Shown here: piece after piece, positions 26,354-34,703 of the stretch
How the letters are laid out: the number at the start of each line of letters is the position of its first letter
Position numbering within the stretch: the stretch's first letter is position 1
Origin: Bacteroidota bacterium
Lineage (GTDB): Bacteria; Bacteroidota; Bacteroidia; Bacteroidales; VadinHA17
Length of the DNA: 64,000 nucleotides
NCBI GenBank assembly: GCA_018262715.1
Contig: JADFDS010000043.1
Location: 62,001-126,000, forward strand
Direction: 5' to 3'
Made by a program: the position numbers and the translations under genes
The notes under the pieces: model-generated
Database searches by the model: none
Told to the model about the DNA's origin: nothing
Seen by the model: the letters and a program-made list of their open reading frames with translations, nothing else

Positions 26354-26388
26354 CAAATATAGGATTTTTCTCCTCTTTTTAAAGAGGA
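26354..26388 (-). promoter_or_regulatory. Promoter and overlapping palindrome of the kamA-like gene
   Basis: The minus-strand -7 box TATATTTG (26354-26361) matches the consensus exactly. Upstream, 26371-26388 is a palindrome (TCCTCTTT/AAAGAGGA, 8-bp arms, 2-base centre) covering the -33 region, a plausible repressor or activator site. Confidence 0.5.
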
Positions 26389-26405
26389 ATTGTGCATAAT
26401 ACCAC

Positions 26406-26434
26406 GTAACGACGGGTCTGAGACCCGTCGTTAC
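26406..26434. repeat. Palindromic repeat, copy 3
   Basis: Perfect 29-bp palindrome related to copies 1 and 2 but with paired changes in both arms, so the stem is kept. It lies 22 bases beyond the stop of the HhH gene and upstream of the kamA-like promoter. Confidence 0.8.
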
Positions 26435-26455
26435 ATGCATGAAGGGCAGAAATTT

Positions 26456-27175
26456 CTATTTAATTTCGGTCCAGAGCCGTTCCCGCAATTCACGGAACTC
26501 ATCCCACCGGCCCTCATCAAGGAGGCGGGCCTGGTGGGGCCAGCTCTCAGGGTTGTGGATACGGTAACGCTCACCGCCGTCTTTGTCGAGTATCTCCTGG
26601 ATGTAAGGAACAGAGGTTTCTGCCAGTGCTTTCCAGGTTGTTATCCCGCGGTTGATGAGCAGCCTTGCAATCTTTGGCCCGATTCCTATCACTACCTCAA
26701 GGTCGTCAGGTCTGAACACCTCAGGTGCCACCGGCTCCTCGTGAGCCATGGCGGCCAGGGGCGTATCCGGGACAATACGGGCTTCTGCTGCCTTCAGTGC
26801 TTCGTCGTGAGCTGCCCTGAGCGCCACGGTTTCCTTCTCAAGCCTGTCTATTGTCAGTTTGAGGCTGGCGATCTCGTCGTCCATTCTGCGAGTATCCTCC
26901 CGCAGTTTTGTTTTGTCTCCCTCCAGACCGTCAATCTTTGCAGTGAGGGTGATTTTTTCATCCACTGCCAGTCTCAGCTTCGCGTCAAGCGCTGTCTTCT
27001 CCTCCTCCAGCCTGCGTATCTTCGCCTTCAGCCCTTCTATTTCCTCATCCAGTACGGCTATCCGTCTCCTGCAGCGGCCCCTTTCAAGGAGGTAACCGAT
27101 GAGGAAACCAAGCAATGCTGCCACCAGCAGCACAAATAAAATGAACAGCAGATCTGCTGTAAAACGTTCTGCCAT
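26456..27175 (-). CDS. Membrane-anchored coiled-coil protein with C-terminal helix-hairpin-helix
   Basis: 239 residues. One membrane span (DLLFILFVLLVAALLGFLIGYLL) at the N-terminus is followed by a coiled coil of about 90 residues (EEEIEGLKAKIRRLEEEKTALDAKL-like heptads). The end carries a helix-hairpin-helix: DDLEVVIGIGPKIARLLINRGITTWKALAETS and a conserved WPHQARLLDEGRWDEF tail seen in predicted flap-endonuclease-like or DUF4332-like proteins. It may bind DNA or protein partners at the envelope. Function unknown. It is the last gene of the DUF937-OmpA-HhH run, 5 bases after the OmpA gene. Open frames on the plus strand here look like shadows. Confidence 0.75.
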   Translation of the reverse strand: MAERFTADLLFILFVLLVAALLGFLIGYLLERGRCRRRIAVLDEEIEGLKAKIRRLEEEKTALDAKLRLAVDEKITLTAKIDGLEGDKTKLREDTRRMDDEIASLKLTIDRLEKETVALRAAHDEALKAAEARIVPDTPLAAMAHEEPVAPEVFRPDDLEVVIGIGPKIARLLINRGITTWKALAETSVPYIQEILDKDGGERYRIHNPESWPHQARLLDEGRWDEFRELRERLWTEIK

Positions 27176-27180
27176 GATGT

Positions 27181-27726
27181 TTAAATTATTACTTTGATTT
27201 CACTTCTTCTGTTAGCGGCTCTCCCTTCGGGCGTGCTGTTTGACGCTGCAGGTTCTGATGAACCCTTCGATGATGTCACAATCTGTTCCGCTTTTATGCC
27301 TGCGTTGACCAGGTAAGATTTTACGAATTCAGCCCTTCTGAGGCCGAGCTCTTTGTTGAATGGAGCCGTGCCCGTGATGTCAGTATGACCGGTCACCTCC
27401 ACACGGGCGGCCGGGTTATTGTCAAGCACGAGTTTCAGCTTCTTCAGATATTCATCGCTTATGCCGCTCATGTCTCCGTCGGCGGATGAGGTGGGGAAGA
27501 ATCCTTTCCCGGCTCCTGATGCAGAGAGATACTGTTTTGCCTCATTTACGGAGGCGAGGAGAAGCTGTTCAGGGGTCGGAGCCGTGGTATCCGGGGTAGC
27601 CTGGATTTCAACGGAAGGTGCGACTGCCTTCTTGCAGTCGCACCTTATCTTGCATACATACCAGTATGATGCACCGGTTATCCAGAGTACCAGGAGAACA
27701 GACAGGAAAAGTACCGGCTGTTTCAT
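27181..27726 (-). CDS. OmpA-C-like peptidoglycan-binding protein
   Basis: 181 residues. An uncleaved signal anchor or signal peptide (VLFLSVLLVLWITGASYWYVC) is followed by a short linker and an OmpA-C domain: VEVTGHTDITG, NKELGLRRAEFVKSYLVNAGI and GSSEPAASNSTPEGRAANRRSEI. The last Arg pair and the Asp in GHTD are the diaminopimelate-binding residues of the family. It presumably anchors to peptidoglycan from the periplasmic side of a membrane. It is encoded 5 bases before the HhH gene and 11 bases after the DUF937 gene, so the three form an operon. Confidence 0.85.
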   Translation of the reverse strand: MKQPVLFLSVLLVLWITGASYWYVCKIRCDCKKAVAPSVEIQATPDTTAPTPEQLLLASVNEAKQYLSASGAGKGFFPTSSADGDMSGISDEYLKKLKLVLDNNPAARVEVTGHTDITGTAPFNKELGLRRAEFVKSYLVNAGIKAEQIVTSSKGSSEPAASNSTPEGRAANRRSEIKVII

Positions 27727-27737
27727 GGTGACGCGGT

Positions 27738-28322
27738 TTACCTGCGGCGGGTGATCCCCCCGAGGATTGAACCGAGGAGGCCGCCACCCCTTGACTGGGT
27801 TGAGCTGCCGCCCTTGAGCAGGAATCCTGCCACGTCGTCAAGGATACTGCCGTCACCGTCAGCATCCAGGAGTGCACCTACACCTGAGATTCCCTTGCCA
27901 CTGGTGTCACGTTTTTTAGTAAGCGCTCCCAGTACCAGGGGTGCCAGCGCCGGGATCATCTTCATGATCGTCGAAGAATCAATGTTCATCTTCCTGGCCA
28001 GAGCCTGGGCAGCCTGCAGTCCTCCTGCATCACCCAGAAGCCCGCCCAGGTTCGGATCAACATCCTGTGCCTGTGCCTTGTTGGAAATCAGATCTTTAAT
28101 GTTGTTGAGCACGGAGGAGTCCCCATATTTGTTGAGGATGTGATCTACCCTCTCATCCCCGCCACGCGTGTCCTTTTGCTTCTTGAGACCCGCAAGAATC
28201 AGCGGCGCCAGTTGAGGGATAAGCTTCTGAACCGTGCCCTGGTCAACATTGAAGTTGCTTGACATCTGTTTTGTCACCTCAGGGCCATAGCTCTTAAGGA
28301 ATTCATCAATAAATCCTGGCAT
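27738..28322 (-). CDS. DUF937-family protein
   Basis: 194 residues with two similar halves. Each half has a KLIPQLAPLILAGLKKQKDT-type block (the second is KMIPALAPLVLGALTKKRDT) and a following DxDGDGS-like loop, with a Gly-rich tail (GGGLLGSILGGITRRR). This is the DUF937/YidB-like pattern. No signal peptide is visible, so it is probably cytosolic. In other bacteria DUF937 domains are sometimes linked to OmpA domains, which fits this operon. Function unknown. First gene of the run; its promoter is at 28388-28418. Confidence 0.8.
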   Translation of the reverse strand: MPGFIDEFLKSYGPEVTKQMSSNFNVDQGTVQKLIPQLAPLILAGLKKQKDTRGGDERVDHILNKYGDSSVLNNIKDLISNKAQAQDVDPNLGGLLGDAGGLQAAQALARKMNIDSSTIMKMIPALAPLVLGALTKKRDTSGKGISGVGALLDADGDGSILDDVAGFLLKGGSSTQSRGGGLLGSILGGITRRR

Positions 28323-28387
28323 AATTTTCGTTGTTGTTTAAGAAAGTGTTAAATATTTGCGTTAAGAAAATCCGATCAGTTAATCAC

Positions 28388-28418
28388 TAAAGATAAAAAC
28401 TCGGCGACTAAAATCAAA
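28388..28418 (-). promoter_or_regulatory. Promoter of the DUF937-OmpA-HhH operon
   Basis: Minus-strand TTTG (28415-28418), a 19-base spacer, and TATCTTTA (28388-28395). The leader before the DUF937 ATG would be about 60 bases. Confidence 0.65.
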
Positions 28419-28553
28419 ATCTTTTTTTTGCAAAACACGTGCCATTATTTGCCCTGCTAAACCTCTCGGCAAGCCCGACCTTCAGATTGATGAGCCATTC
28501 GGCGAACCGTACAGAGCCAGACCCTTGTGACAAAGAGCCGGGGCTTTCCGACC

Positions 28554-30449
28554 TTACCAGCCGAGCCTGACCACCACCCCGTCCATGGAATTGACAATCA
28601 GGCCATTGCCTTTCAACGGTACGATGTTGTTGATGAGGCATGATGAGATCCTGTGGCTCCACAGCAGCGTCCCGTTATCCCGCGAGGCACCATGTACAAT
28701 ACCTTTGTCAGAGGGAATGAAAATGATTCTGTCACGCCCTGTGATCACTCCCGGGGCAATGTCATATCCTATGTTGAAATCAGATTTCCATAATATCTCC
28801 GGGCTGTCGCCCGAAGCACTGACACCGATGACTTTGCCGTCCATCGTTTTGGCCAGCACCAGTCTCCTGTCCTCAGAGAGCCCCATCGATTCCCTGACGG
28901 TTGCTCCGCCGAGGTCGGATTGCCACAGGAGTTTCCCGGTATTGACGTCGAGACAGGCCATTTTCCTGTCTGGCGCCACCACGAACAGACGGTCTCCGGC
29001 AGCCACAGGTACGCATGCCGCAGGAGAGAGCATCCTGTTTGAATACCCGTTGTTCCATACCCACCTGGTGACTCCTGTTGCAATCTCAAGGGCATAAAGC
29101 CGGTTGTTCCATGTGCCGAAGATCAACATGTCCTTGTATATCAGCGGTATGGTCTCAACGAACCCGTTAATGTCACCGTTGGTCCAGAGCACGGAACCGC
29201 TGTTAATGTCAAGCGCATGACAGCGGCCAGACGAGCCCGCAATGAAAACACGGTCCCCGCTGATGACCGGGGAGGCCACCACCGGTTGCTGCGTGTCAAA
29301 ACTCCACAGCAGCCTGCCTCTCTTAAGGGTGAAGGCCCTTACCATGCCGTCGGCTGATACTGCAATGACTCTTTTCCCGTCGGAAGCAGGAGTGCCGTAA
29401 ATCTTTGCCCCGGTGGGGAAGGACCATTTCAAACGCCCGTTCCTGAGGGAAAGTGCCTTCACCTCACCGGCGGTGCTGGTGATGATTGCCAGCTTCCCTG
29501 TAACCAGGGTTCCGGCCCCGATGTCAGCTTTTTCCTGGAAACGCCATACTTCGCGCACCTGGCTGTACCGTTTATTCATTGAATAGTCAGGCCTCGGCCA
29601 TCTGGTGGTGTCAGCGCTGAAATCTTGCCTCTCAAGCCTTACCGAGGCCCAGGCAGGCATCGTGGCTGCACCGTGGCCGGTTGCAGCCTCCGTTCCTTCA
29701 CCTGTTCCCGGTTGCCTGACCGAAGCCATAAGCAGAGTGTCGCCCGTGATGGTCATGATATTGTATCCTCCCTGCGGATGGTTCCCGCGCAGGTTGGAAC
29801 GGCCCATGAGAGCCGGAATACCTTCGAAATTCAGAACACTGTTCGAATGACCGTGACCGCACAGGGCCAGCCTCGTATCAAGCTGCTTCAGCCTTCCGGT
29901 CAGCTCGTACCAGTTGTTCAGCCCTTCGTCAAGAGGATAGTGATTGACTGATATAATCTTCATCGCCCTGTTGGCCGGAATGCTGAGAACAGAATCAAGC
30001 CATACAATGTTTTCCCTCGGTATCTGCCCCGGACCCATCCTCATGTTCGGTCCGGAGTTGGTACCGAGAAAAAGCCAGCCGCCATGGCTGAAGGCAAAGG
30101 CCTCGCCTCCAAAGACGACGCGGAAACTGTTGGCACCGCTCTCAGACCATTTGGTGTCATGGTTGCCGGGGATGATGTACCAGGGCTTTTCAAGCCTGTC
30201 GAGGATTTCCTTTGCGAGACGCAGCTCAGCATCCGAACCGAATTCCGTCACGTCACCTGATACTATTACAAAGACAATGGAGTCAATGTCATTGATGTCT
30301 TCAACTGTCCGCCGCAGGTCTTCATCTGCGGTGTTTCCCCCTATATGGGTGTCAGTGACCAGGGCGAAGCTGAACCTGCCTGCCTGCCCGCTGAGAAACA
30401 GGGTGCTGATAAAGAGACAAAGTGAAAACAGGTATGCAAGCTTGTTCAT
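28554..30449 (-). CDS. Secreted metallophosphoesterase fused to a PQQ-type beta-propeller
   Basis: 631 residues from MNKLAYLFSLCLF, with a signal peptide ending near SGQA. Residues about 28-260 form a calcineurin-like phosphoesterase: FALVTDTHIGG, VSGDVTEFG, IIPGNHDTKW, SVNHYPLDEG and CGHGHSNSV supply the two-metal ligands. From about 330 on, PQQ-like repeats follow (LSLRNGRLKWSFPTGAKIYGTPASDG and similar), about seven blades. The product is exported and may act on phosphoester substrates in the periplasm or outside. The substrate is unknown. The ATG at 30449 places the signal peptide at the N-terminus; the longer frame adds no signal. The promoter is not clear. Confidence 0.85.
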   Translation of the reverse strand: MNKLAYLFSLCLFISTLFLSGQAGRFSFALVTDTHIGGNTADEDLRRTVEDINDIDSIVFVIVSGDVTEFGSDAELRLAKEILDRLEKPWYIIPGNHDTKWSESGANSFRVVFGGEAFAFSHGGWLFLGTNSGPNMRMGPGQIPRENIVWLDSVLSIPANRAMKIISVNHYPLDEGLNNWYELTGRLKQLDTRLALCGHGHSNSVLNFEGIPALMGRSNLRGNHPQGGYNIMTITGDTLLMASVRQPGTGEGTEAATGHGAATMPAWASVRLERQDFSADTTRWPRPDYSMNKRYSQVREVWRFQEKADIGAGTLVTGKLAIITSTAGEVKALSLRNGRLKWSFPTGAKIYGTPASDGKRVIAVSADGMVRAFTLKRGRLLWSFDTQQPVVASPVISGDRVFIAGSSGRCHALDINSGSVLWTNGDINGFVETIPLIYKDMLIFGTWNNRLYALEIATGVTRWVWNNGYSNRMLSPAACVPVAAGDRLFVVAPDRKMACLDVNTGKLLWQSDLGGATVRESMGLSEDRRLVLAKTMDGKVIGVSASGDSPEILWKSDFNIGYDIAPGVITGRDRIIFIPSDKGIVHGASRDNGTLLWSHRISSCLINNIVPLKGNGLIVNSMDGVVVRLGW

Positions 30450-30500
30450 CGACGTTCTTCTTTTGAAAGCAATATACCACGAAATCATTGAAATTCTTAA

Positions 30501-30531
30501 TTTGGTGCTGAATTCCAAAGAAGTACCTTTA
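30501..30531 (+). promoter_or_regulatory. Promoter-like element at the decayed DUF6629-like gene
   Basis: TTTG at 30501-30504, a 19-base spacer and TACCTTTA at 30524-30531. The remnant ATG at 30531 overlaps the last base of the -7 box. Either transcription starts downstream of this ATG or the match is partly chance. Confidence 0.4.
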
Positions 30532-30776
30532 TGTGTTTTTCAGCAGGTGCAAGCTTCGCCGGCAGCGCTTACCTCCTTGTAACACTTGTACCGCTATTCA
30601 TCTCCGGCATAAAGAGGATGTGGATGTTCGGGACCCTGATGGCTGCCTCATGCCTTGTGACCGGGATATTATAAAAGGAGTACCTCACCTCGATATGGTG
30701 CTTCTTTGCAGCCCTTATAAGCATCGTGATTTACTGCATTATTTCAGCAAACCCGGACAGGAAAAATTCAGACTGA
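30531..30776 (+). pseudogene. Remnant of a DUF6629-like membrane protein gene
   Basis: The frame from 30531 reads MCFSAGASFAGSAY, the hallmark N-terminus of the DUF6629 family (MCFSAxASF). It then runs directly into what look like C-terminal membrane helices (LLVTLVPLFISGIKRMW, FGTLMAASCLVTGIL), a TAA stop at 30672-30674, and after it KEYLTSIWCFFAALISIVIY in the same frame to a TGA at 30774. The family is normally over 200 residues, so the middle appears deleted and one codon has become a stop. The family call rests on recall of the N-terminal motif. A different 94-residue frame at 30533 shows no membrane pattern. Confidence 0.6.
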
Positions 30777-30824
30777 CAATATTATTTCATAGTTTTAGGG
30801 TTCATTGTATCCAATAAATCCACC

Positions 30825-33188
30825 GTGAAGAGATTCTCAATACAGGTCAAGATCGGCTTGCTGATGGTTCTGGCGGTTGCATTGCTGGCCGCCACTGGCT
30901 ACCTGGCCTACAAGAACCTCTCTTCTATTGTCAGCTCAATTAACGTTGATGTTGATCCGGGCAGAAAGCTCCTGACCATACGCGAGATATCCATGGATCT
31001 CCAGAAGGCGGAAAACAGTTTCAGGATGTACTCTGTCACCAATGATGAAAAAGACCTTCAGCCCTATTATTCAGTTATTTCCGGGATTGATGAAAAAGTC
31101 AGCAGGCTCCGGGAGGAATGCAGTGACTCCCCGCTCCTCATTACTCAGACAGACACCATTACAAAACTCATCGAAGAAAATATCTATATCTGGAATGAGC
31201 TTCTTTTCCTGAACCAGGACCACCGCGTGATTGAATACCTCATTCAACTGCCTGACAGACTGAATATCAGGACGGAGGGAGAACAGGAGGCTGAAAGGGG
31301 GATTCTAAGACGAGTCTTCAGCCGCTCCGAAAAGAACCGCATCGATGAGCAGGCTCTCCTCACTGACCTTGACAGGATTGAAAAGGAGGATCAGGCTGTC
31401 AGGGAGAAATTGAAACAGCAGGAACTCCAGTTGGCGGGCACCAGCACCAGGATCAGGGAGCAGTTTTATGACCTCACCGCCAAGATGGAATATGAGGTAT
31501 CGGAAATACTCAGTGCCAAGGCATACGAGGCAGACCTTCTTTCCGGAAGGACCTACCGCTGGCTTGCCATGTTCCTGATCTCGGGCATACTCCTGGCCAC
31601 CCTGGTGGTCTTTACAGTCACCAGGTATGCCAACAGGTCCGAAGCCTTTCGTGTCGCCCTGCAACGTTCCAGGGACGAAGCCGAAAACCTGGCAAGAACC
31701 AAGGAACAGTTCATGGCCAACATGAGTCATGAGATACGCACTCCGGTGACCTCCATAACAGGGTTTACCGAACAACTGCTTCATGAACCGCTGGATGATA
31801 ACTCCCTTGGAAAACTGAAGATAATCAGATCGTCATCCCTCCACCTTGAAAAGATAATCAATGACATACTGGATTTCTCAAAACTGCAGGAAGGGAAGAT
31901 GGTGCTGGAGGAGATTCCCTTCAGCATCGGAAGGATAACAGAGGAGGTGCATGCCATGTTCCTTGACCAGGCCAGGAAAAACAACACTGTCCTGTCGTTT
32001 TTCATTGATCAGGATACCCCCCCGGTTTTAATTGGTGATCCCTACCGGCTGAAGCAGGTTATGATCAACCTGGTCAGCAACTCTGTAAAGTTTACGGCTG
32101 GCGGCACGGTCAGGATTTCAGTTGCCGGTATTGCGAAACAACCCGGAGAAATATTGGCAGTGATGGAGTTTGCCGATACCGGGATTGGGATAGATGAGGA
32201 TAAGATCAGCATCATCTTTGAGGATTTTGCCCAGGAAGAGATGAGTACCGCGCGGAGATACGGCGGGACAGGACTTGGCCTCTCAATCGTCAGGAAGCTC
32301 GTTGACCTGATGAACGGAAAAATTGAGTTCCACAGCAGGAAGAATGAAGGAACAACGGTGAGGTGCGAGATTCCGCTCAGGGTTGGCGAACCGGAGCAAT
32401 TGACCGGGGAGACTGAGCCGGTTGCAGATGTACCCTCTGAGCTTGGCAAGCTCAGGGTGCTTATTGTTGATGACGAGGAGTACAACCGGATGCTTTTCAA
32501 AACCATTTTCAGGCGATGGGGTGTTGAATGCTCCGAAGCTCCGGATGGGAGGGCGGCCCTCGGGGTACTCGGAAGGGAAAGGTTTGACCTGGCTCTGATG
32601 GATATGCGCATGCCGGGCCTCGACGGGGCGGAAACTACAGGGTATATACGCAATGAGCTGAAGATAAGTGAATCAGAAATGCCTGTGATCTGCGTGAGTG
32701 CCGGTTTTTCCGAAGAGGATATAAGTCGTTACCGCAAATCGGGAATAAACGGTTTTCTCCGGAAACCATTCTCGGAGAAAAGCCTGGCAGAGACTATTAT
32801 GAGTGTTGCCGGCCATGGCGGCGATGAGGCAAATTCCATTACGCCGGGGATTGATCTCGGTGACCTCCGCCATATTGCCGGCGGAGATGAAAAGTTTGTA
32901 AGGGAAATGCTCGCTGCGTTCCTTGCAGATGCTGACAAAGGCATCGCTGAGATGGCCGGACTTTTACAAACAGGTGAGACCGGAAGGATAGCGGAAATAT
33001 CTCATAAACTTATCCCTAAATTCCGCCATACCGGCGCCGAAAATATGGCTTCCCTTCTGACCCGTATTGAGCAAGCTGCGAGGGATGGAGGCGATGTAAG
33101 GCAGCTTGAAATCCTTGTCAGATCACTTGTCAAAGGATTCCCGCAGGTGCGGAAAGAGATCACGGATTACCTTTATGAAAATGGCTGA
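30825..33188 (+). CDS. Hybrid sensor histidine kinase with receiver and HPt domains
   Basis: 787 residues from a GTG. Two membrane spans (about 10-28 and 246-266) flank a helical extracytoplasmic sensor of about 215 residues. HisKA has phospho-His about 302 in NMSHEIRTP, then HATPase (LVSNSVKFT, DTGIGIDED, YGGTGLGLSIV), a receiver with phospho-Asp in LALMDMRMPGLDG, and a C-terminal HPt domain with ISHKLIPKFRHTG. The signal passes His-Asp-His and probably on to the NtrC-type regulator, whose start codon overlaps this stop by 8 bases. Ligand unknown; there is no recognisable sensor family. Confidence 0.9.
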   Translation: MKRFSIQVKIGLLMVLAVALLAATGYLAYKNLSSIVSSINVDVDPGRKLLTIREISMDLQKAENSFRMYSVTNDEKDLQPYYSVISGIDEKVSRLREECSDSPLLITQTDTITKLIEENIYIWNELLFLNQDHRVIEYLIQLPDRLNIRTEGEQEAERGILRRVFSRSEKNRIDEQALLTDLDRIEKEDQAVREKLKQQELQLAGTSTRIREQFYDLTAKMEYEVSEILSAKAYEADLLSGRTYRWLAMFLISGILLATLVVFTVTRYANRSEAFRVALQRSRDEAENLARTKEQFMANMSHEIRTPVTSITGFTEQLLHEPLDDNSLGKLKIIRSSSLHLEKIINDILDFSKLQEGKMVLEEIPFSIGRITEEVHAMFLDQARKNNTVLSFFIDQDTPPVLIGDPYRLKQVMINLVSNSVKFTAGGTVRISVAGIAKQPGEILAVMEFADTGIGIDEDKISIIFEDFAQEEMSTARRYGGTGLGLSIVRKLVDLMNGKIEFHSRKNEGTTVRCEIPLRVGEPEQLTGETEPVADVPSELGKLRVLIVDDEEYNRMLFKTIFRRWGVECSEAPDGRAALGVLGRERFDLALMDMRMPGLDGAETTGYIRNELKISESEMPVICVSAGFSEEDISRYRKSGINGFLRKPFSEKSLAETIMSVAGHGGDEANSITPGIDLGDLRHIAGGDEKFVREMLAAFLADADKGIAEMAGLLQTGETGRIAEISHKLIPKFRHTGAENMASLLTRIEQAARDGGDVRQLEILVRSLVKGFPQVRKEITDYLYENG

Positions 33189-34533
33189 AACACATCTGAA
33201 GATCTTCGTTGTTGAAGACGACGAATGGTACAACAGGCTCCTGGTTCACACCCTCAGCCTGAATGCAGATTATGAGATCAGAAGCTTTAATACGGCTGCC
33301 GGTTTCCTGGAGGCCCTGCATGAAGCGCCTGACATTGTAACCCTCGATTACAGGCTGCCTGACATGAACGGCCTCGATCTCCTGAAGAAAATAAGGGAGG
33401 AGAACAGTGAGGTGCAGGTTATCCTCATTTCCGAACAGAAGGATATCGAGACGGTGGTCAGCCTGCTTAAGCTCGGGGTCTTTGACTATCTGGTAAAGAC
33501 AAATGATATCCGTGACCGGCTTCTCTTTACTGTTCAGAACATCAGGAACGGCATCGGTCTGAAGCGGGAGATAACCTCTCTTCGCCAGGAAGTGCAGAAC
33601 AAGTATATGTTCCGCAACACCATCATGGGTGAGAGTCCGGCCGTCAGGGCTGTTTTTACCCTTATGGAGAAGGCCCTTGACACCAACATCACAGTCATAC
33701 TTACGGGCGAGACCGGAACCGGGAAGGAGCTGGCAGCAAAGGCGATTCATTACAACTCAAAGCGGAAGGACAAACCATTCGTGCCAGTCAACGTAGCAGC
33801 TATACCTTCGGAACTTATTGAAAGTGAACTTTTCGGTCATGAGAAAGGAGCTTTCACAGGCGCCACATTCAGACGTACAGGCAGGTTTGAAGAGGCTGAC
33901 GGAGGCACCCTTTTCCTGGATGAAATAGGGGAGATGAATCCCGCACTGCAGGCAAAGCTGCTAAGAGCCCTACAGGAGAAGGAGTTCGTGCGGATAGGAA
34001 GCAACAAGGCCATTAAAACCGATTGCCGGATAATTGTGGCAACCAACAGAAACCTCCTGGAGGAAGTAAAAAAGGGAAACTTCCGTGAAGATCTCTATTA
34101 CAGGCTGCGCGGCCTCCCGATAGAACTCCCCCCACTGAGGGAGAGAGGCAATGACATGCTTATCCTGGCCAGTCATTTTACAGAGAGATTCTGTGCCGAA
34201 AACGGTATCCCCCTCAGGAAATTTACACAGAGTGCACAGCAAAAACTGCTCGGATACCCTTTCCCCGGAAACATCAGGGAGCTTAAATCAGTTGTTGAAC
34301 TTGCGGTCACCCTCTCAGAAAACCAAACCATCGAAACTGAAGATATAATCCTTGACCCGGGAAATCCGCTCTCCGAGATCATGAATGAGGAGCTGACGCT
34401 GCGACAGTATGAGATTAAGATCATAAAGGCCATGCTCAGGAAACATAATAACGATATCAAAGTGGTGGCCGGCAAACTCGATATCGGGATCTCCACAATC
34501 TACAGGCTCCTGAAAGAAGAGAAGCAATCATGA
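33181..34533 (+). CDS. NtrC-family sigma-54-dependent response regulator
   Basis: About 450 residues. The receiver (FVVEDDEWYN, phospho-Asp about 56 in VTLDYRLPDMNG) is followed by the AAA+ domain: Walker A GETGTGKE, the sigma-54 contact loop GAFTGA, Walker B GGTLFLDEIGEM and the Arg finger region FREDLYYRLRGLPIELPPLRER. A Fis-type HTH closes the protein (VVAGKLDIGISTIYRLLKEE). It activates RNA polymerase carrying sigma-54 from upstream sites. A sigma-54 promoter lies 120 bases downstream, with candidate binding sites between, so the likely target is the next gene. ATGs at 33175 and 33181 are both possible. Confidence 0.93.
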   Translation: MAETHLKIFVVEDDEWYNRLLVHTLSLNADYEIRSFNTAAGFLEALHEAPDIVTLDYRLPDMNGLDLLKKIREENSEVQVILISEQKDIETVVSLLKLGVFDYLVKTNDIRDRLLFTVQNIRNGIGLKREITSLRQEVQNKYMFRNTIMGESPAVRAVFTLMEKALDTNITVILTGETGTGKELAAKAIHYNSKRKDKPFVPVNVAAIPSELIESELFGHEKGAFTGATFRRTGRFEEADGGTLFLDEIGEMNPALQAKLLRALQEKEFVRIGSNKAIKTDCRIIVATNRNLLEEVKKGNFREDLYYRLRGLPIELPPLRERGNDMLILASHFTERFCAENGIPLRKFTQSAQQKLLGYPFPGNIRELKSVVELAVTLSENQTIETEDIILDPGNPLSEIMNEELTLRQYEIKIIKAMLRKHNNDIKVVAGKLDIGISTIYRLLKEEKQS

Positions 34534-34535
34534 CA

Positions 34536-34564
34536 TCTCAAAATCCTGTTTTCTCATTTTGAGA
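34536..34564 (+). terminator. Inverted repeat after the NtrC-type regulator gene
   Basis: Perfect 9-bp arms TCTCAAAAT/ATTTTGAGA with an 11-base spacer, 3 bases after the stop. It could terminate the kinase-regulator transcript. It also overlaps the first candidate activator site, so the two readings compete. Confidence 0.4.
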
Positions 34565-34585
34565 AAATAGTTCTCATATTGAACA
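34551..34585. promoter_or_regulatory. Tandem upstream activator sites for the NtrC-type regulator (candidate)
   Basis: 34551-34565 is a perfect palindrome TTCTCA-TTT-TGAGAA. 34571-34585 is a near copy, TTCTCA-TAT-TGAACA, exactly 20 bp later, so both lie on the same DNA face. They lie about 70-100 bp upstream of the sigma-54 -24/-12 element, the usual place for such sites. Confidence 0.5.
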
Positions 34586-34651
34586 TATTCGCATGATGCG
34601 ATGTTTCGTGGATGCTCTGGTTATCAATACATTATAGCTAACCACCATTCC

Positions 34652-34668
34652 CGGCACACCCTTTGCAT
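34652..34668 (+). promoter_or_regulatory. Sigma-54 (-24/-12) promoter
   Basis: CGGCACACCCTTTGCAT matches TGGCACG-N4-TTGCA except at two positions. GG (34653-34654) and GC (34665-34666) are separated by 10 bases as required. The transcription start would be near 34678, after the ATG at 34674, so the downstream gene must start at 34704. Confidence 0.7.
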
Positions 34669-34703
34669 TTTTCATGGCCGGAAAACCAATAAGAAGGAAA
34701 AAC

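Noticed and set aside
26390-27139. Long plus-strand open frame opposite the HhH gene
   Set aside because: The minus-strand frame has a membrane span, coiled coil and HhH motif; the plus-strand translation shows no family pattern and is a shadow of GC-biased codons.
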